64,000 nt of DNA from Circinella umbellata. Its lineage: Eukaryota; Mucoromycota; Mucoromycetes; Mucorales; Lichtheimiaceae. This document shows positions 23,535 through 33,359 of this stretch, one piece after another. A program made the translations under genes and the position numbers. Location of the stretch: contig JAIWNF010000003.1 of NCBI GenBank assembly GCA_025093555.1, positions 1,240,001 to 1,304,000 of the forward strand, in the 5' to 3' direction. How positions within the stretch are numbered: position 1 is the stretch's first letter; every line of letters begins with the position of its first letter. The notes under the pieces were generated by a model that worked only from the letters and a program-made list of their open reading frames with translations, was not told the origin of the DNA and made no database searches.

Positions 23535-25900
23535 ACATTATATGATAAATCGCATTAAAATGTTCTACTCTAATTCAAGAGCTATTCATACAAGTCTTGC
23601 TGCTTTCACTAGGTCATTATAAGTAGAAATTAACACTGACCTTTGGGTACGTAGTTGTCATTTTTGACCTTTATATTCGAAACGAACAAAAAAGAATTGT
23701 ATCTCTATGTGTGTGTGAGCGAGAGAGAGAGAGAGAGCAATTATGTAAAGGGGGTAAGATTGAAAAGTTTTGAGAGGGTAATTATTAGACAGTAATAATA
23801 AAAACAACGAATTTTTTTCATCTCAACACATTATATAAAAAAACTACTAACCAGAATTCGGTATGTCGTCGCTCTCAATTTCAAAAGCTTTTCTTTTTCT
23901 TTCTCTTTTGATAGGTTGAATTAGAGTGATGCAAGAGGGTAGAAGTATGGTTTTTTTTAAGCAAGTCGTATCCTGATTCTTGATCCACATCTTCAGTGTC
24001 GTTGTCAACACTATTTTCCCCGGGCCCCTTGGTTACAACATCAATGCAATTGCGTACAAGATGCTACTGAACACTGTGCTGAAATTAGTTATCAATCACA
24101 CATAGTATATGGATAATTAACTTTTTGTAGTTGGAATTTTATTACTTTACCTTGAATCTAAAATTTTTGAAAACTGTATATGTTTCAACTTATCATTTTC
24201 ACTGATTATGTCTTCACTCTTGTCACACCTACGTCTTTTTATTGCTGCCCCACAGGTTTTTCAGTACCCCACTTTGTGAACTGGCAGGAGCAATAAGCTG
24301 AAATTAGCGCGTGTTAATTTCGTCATTTATTTCCATAATCTTAGATAGCTTGATAAAGCCCTCTACTAGTTCTTTAGAGCCTACACATGCTTCATCGTCG
24401 TACCCATGTTTGGCCAAACTATATTTGATTATGACTTTGTTATGATCATATATGGTTTGGTATCCAACACTTTTTGTTGTAGCGGCTCATCTGCTGGCCT
24501 TCTGTCTCGATGGTGCCAGCAGACGACGCGAAGGATAATAGATTCCATCTAATACATATAAAGAATACAATTAAGTTTGACATGAACCCACATATAGTTT
24601 GTTTCTTTTCCGTACCTTAAACCACCTGCTATAAATCATTATAAACATGATCAATAGCACGATATACGCGCATAGTAAGTCTCTTTCTTTTCCATGCCGT
24701 GCAATTCTTTTTACGACACCCGATCGCTGCACGCACGATATATCTAGTATACAGCGCTTACACCAGTCGGCATCAAATTCCTCTTTCGCATGAAATCGAG
24801 CATTTTCTGCAATATTTCGTAGCTCATCGATATCATTCTATTCAAATTGTGATGTTACAGTTAGTATACTTCTTGCGAAATTTAAACGGTGTATATATAT
24901 TATTTTGAATGATTCAAAGCTCACCACGTTTTTAATTTTTTTTATAAAGTCTTTCATGGCTTGCGGCGGTTGAGCAAGTGGGGGCACGTTTGTCTCCTCT
25001 AGTTTTTTTTAGTTGATCATCTGTAAAAACAGTTTTCCAACAAACATCGTCAAGGTCGAGAATAAATGAGTGCGATGCACTAAATAAGAATGAGATAATA
25101 CTCATAAAATAATAATGGTTCTTATCATTGTTATAACATAATGTAAATTATTTACTGTTCATGATTTTCGGTTTTTCCGTATTCGTAAATTCTGTCTTCA
25201 ACAGATACGCCTGGCTCAATTTCCCACTTTTTATGTGGGTCCATTGACATGTATGTTTGATGTATGGAGTCCCGGTCTTCTTGAAAGAGCGAAAGCTGCA
25301 TGACAATAATTTTTTTTAGTAAAGCTTTAGTATGGTAGTGAATATTAATAAAAACAACATACATTAGTTGTTATAGACTAATCCTGTTTATAGTGAACTT
25401 TTATCCAGGTCAATAAATGATACAGTAGAAAAAGAGATTGACTGTTTCTTTTTCTAGCCTACTAGTCCTTTCATAGTGCTGTGCTATCTTGTACAGAGCT
25501 CATATAAACTGAGTTCCAGCTCTGAAAGACCAAACCTGCTACCAAATTAACAACATTGGATGTTTTGGAAGATGCAGATGCTTAAGATGTTAAATATCTG
25601 ATAGCCTATATATATTTCTACGTATAATAATAAAATATTAGTAATATGCAACCGAACTGTACTTGTCATAATGCCAGTAATACTTACATTGATCGTTTTA
25701 TTGCATGCTCGTCCCCCAGTTTGAGTCATCATTCTGGTTGTTCTATAAAGCAAAAAAGAAACATTAGATTATAAGCACTTCAACGCAAACTAAAATGATC
25801 ATACATACATTTATTTCGAGTTCTGTGGCAGCTTTGGTAAACATAAAGTTCCACATTGATTTGCTGTGTGATACTATTATGGACAATATATTGCCCCTAT
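23535..25900. repeat. Segmental duplication unit, copy 2
   Basis: Partner of 19445-21850 in direct orientation. It carries its own indels: loss of part of the charged tail near 23955-23975, loss of much of the sequence equivalent to 20060-20270 with replacement by unrelated sequence (about 24160-24320), an extra roughly 190-bp segment at about 25370-25560, and absence of the foldback insertion found in copy 1. Confidence 0.8.
23848..25865 (-). pseudogene. Broken multi-exon gene, family not recognised, copy 2
   Basis: Same exon order as copy 1: YIVHNS then, after a frameshift, WNFMFTKAATELEI (about 25890-25812), NQNDDSNWGTSMQ followed by a stop (about 25738-25695), LSLFQEDRDSIHQTYMSMDP, HKKWEIEPGVSVEDRIYEYG (about 25290-25155), SFILDLDDVCWKTVFTDDQL and a frameshifted QAMKDFIKK (about 25080-24940), NDIDELRNIAENARFHAKEE (about 24836-24690) and a degraded region equivalent to the SDQLSSASSARMNKD exon (about 24540-24330). 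It is more damaged than copy 1. It shares the frameshift region near 25010-25030 with copy 1 but with different bases, so the two were probably hit independently or the site is mutation-prone. Confidence 0.6.
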
Positions 25901-26189
25901 TTTAACTTGACCGATCCATCCCACCCCAAGTTTAAGGTCACGGTGGTAAAAGAACTGAGTATATGATCAGAAAGGATTTATAAATAAAATGGGTTTCTTT
26001 GTTGTGGAGTGATCTTTTATTAGCATAATAGTTTGATAAAGCAAAAAAAAAAGAAGAACGGAGTATGAGTGGGAAAAAAAGAAAGAAGTGTGTTATATTT
26101 TTATCACTGACTTCAAAAAACAAGGAAATACAAAAGTTCTGGCGCAAATTCATTTCTGCATGACCTAAAGTCATGTGTGCCTCTCATCC

Positions 26190-26380
26190 TCATTGTTGAT
26201 AATCTCGCTGAATCTCCATCACCACCTGCTAATATTGTAGTAGCTGATTAACAATGATTGTAAATAATAGTTTATGATAAAAAGTATATATTCTATTTAT
26301 GTTTTGTATACGCAATGAAGTGTCTATACCAATATTTTAATTACAAAGATAATGAAATGTATATAGGTTAGACAATAGTA
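26190..26380 (+). repeat. Relic second copy of the FBXO9 3' end and its 3' flank
   Basis: The segment aligns with about 16447-16680. Shared strings include CATTGTTGAT, CTCCATCA, TGTAGTAGCTGAT, AACAATGATTGTAAAT, ATAAAAAGTATA and TTAATTACAAAG. A 33-bp part of the FBXO9 coding end is missing and the FBXO9 sense frame is interrupted (GATGAA became GATTAA). The right end of the alignment overlaps the stop codon region of the DUF4436 gene on the other strand. Confidence 0.75.
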
Positions 26381-27700
26381 ACATTACTACTGTCAGTGGC
26401 GTTGACTCGCTCAGTATGTTGAGTTTCTTTGGTGTTAACATTAGATCTACTAAGACAAGTTATATCACTATTACCGCCTGTACTGTCCTGTCGTATATTG
26501 TAAAATGAGGAAGAAGGACCATTGTCATCGGACCAGCGAACAACCCAACATATAATTACTGCAACACTATCAATTGCAATAATTGCCATATTCCTAATTA
26601 TTTTATCATAACAAATAAATATTGGGTATTAATTATCTTGCATTATCTACATGCATGCTAAAACAACAACAATTTTTATACATCATATTTACCAATAAAA
26701 GCTTACAATATCAGAAGTACATCCAATCTCTGGTGCACCTGGTTGTGCTGATCGTAAAGCCGGTAATGCAAATAACATGGATATTCCTACCATACAAGCG
26801 TGTGCATCAACTCTTCTTCGGCGTATCACAACTTGATAAGCGAATGTAGTTAGAACCAAAGACAATGCCCACATTAAAACACAAGTAAATATACTAAATC
26901 CAATTGTTGTAGGTGATCTTCCCGTATCAATTTTCAAACTGACACGATCTGTTTCATTTGGTTCTGGGTCAACAATGATAGGCTGAAAAGCAAATGAGGT
27001 TAAACTTGCACTGAGGCTAAATGTAATGGGGATAACGCGCGTTGTATCATTGGCATAACTAGCATATACTTCGAATGTACTCGAATAGTGATCAAATGGA
27101 TAATCAATATCATCTCCTAAATGATAACTGAATAAGGCATCAATAGGATTATTGGCATCACCAGTATCAATATAGTATTTGGACAGGGATGAAAAGGAGA
27201 CAAAAACAGGTTGACTACACATTTACGTATATGTATAATAATCATGAATTTAATGCTATTATCTCCATTAAAAAAATACCCTATCTTTGTTATCATTATC
27301 TCATTCTTAGCAAACTTACTTGAGTTGTCCATATTCATTGGCAAGTGTTCCATTAGGCTTTACTGTACAATGTAATCGATAGGTTTTTCCAGAAAAATCA
27401 ACATCGAGAACATTTGCAGAAATATAGAGAGATTCACCATGATTGTTTGGCGCACTATAGCTTACAAGTGTCGTTTCTTGACCATCTTTTGAATATATTC
27501 TCCATGTGGGAACTGTTTATATACGTTGTAATTTAGTAGGGAACAAAACACATAATATATGTACAATACACATAAGAGTTTAATGATCAAAGAAATCACG
27601 CAAATATTTATGATTTATACTTACTGATGATAGCAAGAAGACTTCCTACTATAAATATGATGATCACTAACTTTTTTAAAATTCTACAGCAAGTGATCAT
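26368..27700 (-). CDS. DUF4436 family membrane protein
   Basis: About 380 residues, at least four exons. It starts MITCCRILKKLVIIIFIVGSL, an uncleaved signal anchor or signal peptide. The extracellular/lumenal part contains LHCTVKPNGTLANEYGQL and DALFSYHLGDDIDYPFDHYS, FSLSASLTSFAFQP. Further membrane segments are IGFSIFTCVLMWALSLVLTT, then VGISMLFALPALRSAQPGAP followed by EIGCTSDIV and, after an intron, MAIIAIDSVAVIICWVVRW. The ALPALRSAQPGAP.IGC motif and the four-helix layout match DUF4436, found in mucoralean and other fungi and in actinobacteria. Function is unknown in the family. The tail is a Ser/Thr/Asn-rich cytoplasmic stretch ending SNVTIV. It is convergent with FBXO9 across the repeat island. 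Confidence 0.8.
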
Positions 27701-28048
27701 GACGTGAGAAAGTTTTTATAAAGTACTGACTTTTCTTTTTGCATGTACCCACTGGAAGTTAAAAAAATAAAAACAAAAAGCGAAAAAAAAAAGGATGAAG
27801 ATTTTCTTTCTTTATTTTTTCTATGCCTAAAAGAGAAAAAAGGAGTAAAGAGGAGTGATATAACGCAATGAGATAAGGATAAGGGAAGACTGGTTCTTTG
27901 ATTATTATTGTTTTCTGCTAACTGTAGCAAGCTAATCAAATAACTATAAAATTGTTTTCTTACTCCCTCTGCATATTTATTCTCTCTTTTTCTCTCTCAT
28001 ACATACACAATCTTTTTTTTTTTGTTTGTCTCAAAAATAAAAATAAAA
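27701..28048. other. Divergent intergenic region
   Basis: This 348-bp region separates the DUF4436 start (minus) from the hotdog-like gene start (plus). A-rich and CT-rich tracts (27765-27845 and 27960-28024) fit two core promoters. No gene is seen in it. Confidence 0.5.
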
Positions 28049-29187
28049 ATGGCAATCACTCAATGGTCAGCCTTATTTTCTGCTTACAATGACCAAGTGA
28101 AAGCAACAACAAGACTGGTAGGCATAATTCTTGAATTAGAGTGGACCATTTTAACGCGATTTATAATAGGTGCTATTGTTGCAACGTTGTTTTCAATACT
28201 TTATCTCGTTTGGAATCTTCGTCATGCGCAAAAAATTTATGTAGTTTGGGAAAGTCTTAATAAGCCAGTGATTAAACTGTTTCGAGCAAAAATATTTGCC
28301 CTTATATATGGCAATATTAATCCTTCCATCAAATCATTAGGTAAAAATAAAAGTAATAGTAATAAAGTATCAAAAATGGGCTGCTACTTTTGCTTATTGA
28401 TAAAAATAAGAATCATTCATTATTTGTTACGTTGTTACAGATATACAAGTATCAACGTTTTCAAAAGGATTTTGTACTGCTATTCTACCGGTAGATATCA
28501 CCACTGTCTTTTTATATTTTTGCTACTGTTTTCTTGAAGAAAAAAAAATCTAATTTAATCATTTATTATATACACAAAAAGGTCCAAAAACGAAATCGAG
28601 ATCAACAAAAAACGTAAAAATGTGGGATTGTGCCAGGAGGGGGGGTAGAGAATTTATAATTGGGTTTATTTACTATGGTATTTGAATTAGAAGAACAATG
28701 AAAAGATAACTTTATCTTTTATAGTACACATTCAGAAGTTATTGTTTTACTTGCGCAAACAGTGAGTGACTTGGCATTACAATCTGTTTTGAAAAAGGAT
28801 CATAGAATTATTTTGAAAACACTCAGGATGAAGGTAAATATAACCTTAGCAACGCGAGCAATAGTAATAGTAGTAGTCATGATGAATTCCTTGTCATGTT
28901 TTCTTTTTGTTTACTTATGAGAATCATACTTTTATAAATGGGCCATGGGATAACCGAACACATATTACACCCACAACATACCACATATCGCATGAAATAT
29001 AAACAAAACAATAAAAAAAAAGTATTTCAAGAAAAAAAATGCACATGATGGATTGCTTACGGCAACTTCGGATCAATTCTCATTAATATATGATCAGTCC
29101 ACAATCTCATCGCAAGTGATAGTGAAAGATTACATGTTGGATACAGTGGCGATTGCTAATTTAGAATGGAACATTGTTGTAGGATGA
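28049..29187 (+). CDS. Probable membrane-anchored hotdog-fold (DUF4442/thioesterase-like) protein
   Basis: Exon 1 (28049-28340) encodes MAITQWSALFSAYNDQVKAT, then a membrane segment ILTRFIIGAIVATLFSILYL, then INPSIKSLG. Exon 2 (about 28440-28489) gives DIQVSTFSKGFCTAILP. Exon 3 (about 28716-28831) gives HSEVIVLLAQTVSDLALQS, resembling the hotdog central helix. Exon 4 (about 29035-29187) gives NAHDGLLTATSDQ and SSQVIVKDYMLDTVAIANLE, resembling the hotdog strand pattern, ending at TGA 29185-29187. The fold assignment rests on pattern only. The join of exons 2 and 3 does not keep frame with the sites I see, so either an exon is missed or the gene is damaged. The intron there contains an inverted LINE-tail fragment. 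Confidence 0.45.
28561..28680 (-). mobile_element. LINE 3'-tail fragment, inverted, inside an intron
   Basis: The reverse complement of this segment shares GTAAATAAACCCA, then ACGTTTTTTGTTGATCTC and ATTTCGTTTTT, with the LINE tail at about 19004-19075. A longer variable stretch separates the two blocks here. It lies between exons 2 and 3 of the hotdog-like gene, antisense to it. Confidence 0.65.
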
Positions 29188-29883
29188 AAATCGGATTATG
29201 CTGTTACGGAGTATACATGAGAAAAAAGAGAACGAAAGATATTATAGAGAGAGATGCATGAAAAAAAAATCTTTTTTTTGTACAACCTTAAAATTGACCA
29301 TGAACTTTCTTTTTTCGTTCATTGCAATGTATATATTTATAAATGAGTCCCCCCCCCCTTCTCTTTCCCCATCCCCCAACAAAAAAAAAATGATATATGT
29401 AAAAATTCATAGCTTCTTGGCTTCTCATCAAACCATTATGAATTTGTTATAAAAAAAAGAATATATTCTATTCATACTTATGCGAATTAAGTAGGACAAA
29501 TAGTGGAATATGACGGGCTTATGATTAAAAAGATCAGTACTCCGAGAGTTCAAAAAAATGCGACTTGTGCTCCTTGCATCTCTTCCTTTTTTTTTTTTTT
29601 TTTTGTCTGCGTTACTTGTTGGTCCCCCACTCCCTTTCCGGGCAACTGGCTTTTTTTTAGAGTAACACACCAAGCAAAAAAAAAAAAAAAAACCCTACTT
29701 GTTTTTTTTTACTTTACTCTTTTTCCTTTCTTCTTTTCCCTCTTTTCTGTCTTTTTATTTTTATTCACTTTTTGTGTTGTTGTTGTGTGTGTGTTTTTAT
29801 TCTATATTTTTTTTTTATAAAAAAAAACAAGGACACTCTTTATTTTTCAAATACGCGTTTTTTTTTAATACTATTAGTTGTCA
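29188..29883. other. Intergenic region rich in T and A tracts
   Basis: It contains C9 (29348-29356), T17 (29588-29604), A18 (29675-29692) and several further T8-T9 runs. Open frames here are homopolymer translations, not genes. The pyrimidine-rich stretch 29690-29870 directly precedes the ATG of the next gene and probably forms its promoter/5' UTR. Confidence 0.5.
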
Positions 29884-31844
29884 TGGCGGAGAACTTCCTT
29901 GAGTTTTCTCAGGTACAAAAAAATAAGTCCTCGATGACGAATAGACAGAATATGCACAAAACAAGAAAAGAGCCGGGGGGAAATCTCACGCTAAAAGTCA
30001 AAATGAAAAAATGAAAAATTCGAAATAAAAACTCATCTTCTAATTTGAAATATTAATATAAAATTAGGTTAAAAATGAACAAAGTGGAGGTGCAAATGGA
30101 CGACGTTATTTACCTATAAGAAAGGTAAAAGACAAAAGCAAAATACCATATATGGGACAATAATATACAAAAATCTACATATGATTATACTTACTCTTTG
30201 TTTTTTATTCAATTTCTTTATTTACCAATAATATATATCTATATATAACCAACTAATTTATATCACCAAAACAAAAAAAAAAAAAAAAAAGAATGCATGT
30301 ATCGTATGTAGCATATGTTTTACCTGTTCTAAAGTATGTTATTGAAAGAAAGAATAAAGAGAGTTAGGAAAGAAAAAGGGAAAGAAGAAGATAAATAAGC
30401 TAACTGAATAACTATATACATAAAGTATTATGCAGAAGATTGTACTTGTAGTGAAAGTCAACCACGAAGAGGTAAAAATTTACCAGACGGAACTTTAGAT
30501 TCACGAGCCAAGAAACTTCATCCACAAGACAATGATTACGAATTTTCAATCAAATGGTTGACTGAACATGCTCATTCTATTCATCTCAATGAGCACGGTC
30601 AGGTGGTTGGATTGCGAGAATTACCAGAAGTGTCTTTATGTAAAGCTCATAGTAGTACACTTTATCGAGCACAGAAAAAGCATGAACGAGTCAATCAATT
30701 ACCACCACCTCCGCCATTTGCTAGTCAAACCAATACAACCTCCTCCAATGCAACATCAACAACAAGTAATAGTAATAATACGCATCATCATCATCATCAT
30801 CCTCCATCTAGTAATACTACATTCTCACCTTCACCAGATTATATGATGGATGTTGAATTACATCGTCATCCTCCACCACCTCCTCCATCTTCTTCTCATT
30901 CTCATCCTTCGAATATGGATCAACAACAGCAACATCCTTATTATCATCATCATCATACTCCACCTCCACCTCCATTACAACAACCACCACAATCACAACA
31001 GCAACAGCAACACCCACCTTACATGAGTAATTTGGCTGCAAAAGTACGTAATATTAATCATCCACCTTTTCAAGGCGAAATGCCTGATTTTTCAACCATG
31101 TCTAGTTCTACTTCATTGAAACGTAAACGAACTGAAAGTATGGCTCGATCAAGTGCATCCACACCTTTATTGGCTCACCCTTATCATTCGCCATCTTCTC
31201 CAATACCCCACGTTGATTTCAACCAGCAATTACCTCCATTACATCAACAGCAACAACAACCTCAAGCTCAAGCATCACCAAGAACTGTTTCTCTGTCATC
31301 ATTACCATTCCGGAGGACTCAACCTCCTCCTTCATCCCAGCAGACAGACACTTCATCTCCTTCAGGTAGTGGATCAAGTAGTTCAAATAGACGCATGTCA
31401 TTTCCACATTATTCACAACAACAACCATCTCAACAGCCTATCCCACCAGGAGGACCCCCATCACAAGGACCAGTAGGAGGAGGACCTTTACCACCATCTA
31501 CTTATTCATCACCATCTCCTTCTTTGGAACCATTTAATGCATTGATTGTGGATACAGTGTCATTAAAAACACAAAATAATAACAGTAATGCCACTGAATA
31601 TTTGATCAAAAATTTGGCGATTACAGATACTTTTACATTTCGTGAATTGTTAACTGAAGCAGATATTACTGGATCACCTCCACCAGGTAAAAGGATTGTA
31701 ATTTCTGATGACAAGCAAGAACGTATATTTCCTTTGGATCAAGCAATTCGTAGTGTGATTCGGCGACCTGTAACATCACATGTGGAACTTTGGCTCAGTT
31801 TGAATGACAAACCGTCGATCGACTGGAGTTCATATCATTCATAA
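29884..31844 (+). CDS. Unrecognised protein with conserved-looking ends and His/Pro/Gln-rich middle
   Basis: A candidate first exon ATG at 29884 gives MAENFLEFSQ, and a second (30068-30129) gives VKNEQSGGANGRRYLPIRK. The main exon opens at 30436 after an AG with DCTCSESQPRRGKNLPDGTL, DSRAKKLHPQDNDYEFSIKW and LTEHAHSIHLNEHGQVVGLR, ordinary coding sequence rich in charged residues. A long low-complexity part (about 30700-31500) has His, Pro, Gln and Ser runs plus a basic LKRKRTE patch. The C-terminus is again ordinary: FNALIVDTVSLKTQ, YLIKNLAITDTFTFRELLTE and KRIVISDDKQERIFPLDQAI, ending at IDWSSYHS (TAA 31842-31844). The reading phase between exon 2 and the main exon does not fit by one base, so the 5' end is uncertain. 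The layout suggests a nuclear regulator, but I assign no family. Confidence 0.55.
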
Positions 31845-32151
31845 TTAACTCTGCTTTTTTATTCTTTTCCTTCTTTTCTTTTCTTTCTTGCATTTTTCTT
31901 TGTCTTTTGTCTGTATCTCCCCTTTTTTTCTTGCATTCTTTTTTATATTAGAATCATACTATTCGTCCGTTTTTTTTTTATATATATCAACAGCCAAGCA
32001 AAACAAAAAAAAAAAAAGTTTACAAAATATACACACACATACATATACATACACACACTTCACACGCACACAATTTACACAAAAACTCACCTCAATTCAT
32101 AACAACAATCACACATTAAATTCCACTTTATTTTTTAAAAATTTATAAATA
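31845..32151. other. Intergenic region, T/CT-rich then CA-rich
   Basis: This 307-bp gap has T/C-rich DNA (31845-31980) followed by an ACA/CAT-rich stretch (32025-32115) just before the cytochrome-b5-like ATG, probably promoter and 5' UTR. No gene is seen. Confidence 0.5.
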
Positions 32152-32816
32152 ATGTCTTCATCTTCATCATCATCAGATCAACAAGATCAACAACAAAATA
32201 ATATACCAAAAATGACTTTACTCGATCCTTCAAGTAAAAACAATTAATTTTCTTAATTATTCTTTGGAAAGAAAGAAAAAAAAATAACACTTTTTTTTTT
32301 ATTTTTAGATCGTTCACTTAATGTGCCCGAATTTCCATCACGTAATGGACCCCAACGACTTATAGCAGCAGCTACAAAACAACCAAAAGGAAGACAAAAA
32401 GTGATATTAGAACCAGGTCATTCACCTTTAGATTGGGCCCGGTTAAAAAGTTCAGGAAAAGATCTTCGAGGAGTGACTCAGCTGGGCAAATATACATTGG
32501 AAGATTTGAGACAACATAGAACTCAAGATGATGCTTGGACAGCTATCCAGGGCAAAGTATATAATATGACACCTTATCTTAAATTCCATCCTGGTGGAGT
32601 TAAGGATTTAATGCGTATTGCAGGACGTGATGGTACAAAATTATTTAGTAAGTTTGGTCATTTTGTTTTTTTTTTATATAATTATTATTATAATTATGGA
32701 TTAAACTAACTTTGAGGAATTTTTTTTCCATGGTTTCACAAGTGCTAACGCATTCATGGGTCAATGCCGAGTTTATGTTGGATGCATGTTTTGTAGGTTT
32801 TCTTGTACAAGGTTAA
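32152..32816 (+). CDS. Cytochrome b5-like heme-binding domain protein
   Basis: Three exons. Exon 1 (32152-32233) encodes a Ser/Gln-rich start (MSSSSSSSSDQQDQQQ). Exon 2 (32310-32643) contains PGHSPLDWARLKSSGKDLRG, then the b5 fold: YTLEDLRQHRTQDDAWTAIQ, GKVYNMTPYLKFHPGG with the axial His in HPGG, and LMRIAGRDGTKLF. Exon 3 (32743-32816) gives THSWVNAEFMLDACFVGFLV, with the second axial His expected at THSWVN. The HSPLDWARLK lead-in resembles the N-terminal b5 domain of Ncb5or-type reductases and related stand-alone fungal b5 proteins. No reductase domain follows, so it is probably an electron carrier served by a partner reductase. Confidence 0.8.
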
Positions 32817-33034
32817 AAAGGATGTAAATAGATAACGATGTTTTTCATATTCCTTATTTGTTTATTTTTCTCTTCACATACATAGACACAGACATATTCC
32901 TCTCCTATTGTTATTATTGTTGTTATTATTACCATACCATAAATATATACATTTATAAATTTATTCATAAAATACACAGCTTTGTTTTCTTTTCTTTCTT
33001 TTATTTTTTTACTTTTAAATTTTATTACTACGAT

Positions 33035-33359
33035 ATGTCATCTCCAGGATTTTGGAATCCTAGATCGAATCCTCCGCAACCTGGATCAATGTATAAGGAG
33101 CAACAAAAAGGGGAACAAACTTTTTGGTACCCTAGGTTAGATACCATTACTACTACTGTTATAATGTTACTTTCTGTAATTATCGCAAGATGACGTACCT
33201 AATAATAATTTATATCTACTTTTTGTGACATCAAATATTAGGCAATACGATATGTCATCCGTGGCATGGGGAGACAAAGAACTATGGTCTCAAAAAGATC
33301 CCCCTGATGAAATTCAATATACGTATTGGAAGAAACCAGTACCAAAAGACAAGAAATAA
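33035..33359 (+). CDS. Small two-exon protein (72 residues), unrecognised
   Basis: Exon 1 (33035-33135) gives MSSPGFWNPRSNPPQPGSMY, then KEQQKGEQTFWYP. Exon 2 (33242-33359) gives QYDMSSVAWGDKELWSQKDP, PDEIQYTYWKKPVPKDKK, ending at TAA 33357-33359. The intron has GTTAGA...TTAG borders and keeps frame. Codon use and Trp/Pro/Tyr content look like a real small protein, perhaps a small subunit of an organellar complex, but that is only an impression. The 14-bp string TACGATATGTCATC occurs at the start of both exons, so exon 2 has its own in-frame ATG (33252). Confidence 0.6.

Noticed and set aside
29503..30014. Overlapping open frames in T-rich DNA
   Set aside because: Translations are Phe/Leu/Lys homopolymer products of T and A tracts; only the short ATG exon at 29884 has any use as a gene start.
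30568..31714. Open frames in other frames and on the opposite strand of the low-complexity gene
   Set aside because: Shadows of CAT/CCA/CAA triplet repeats; repeated codons remain open in several frames.
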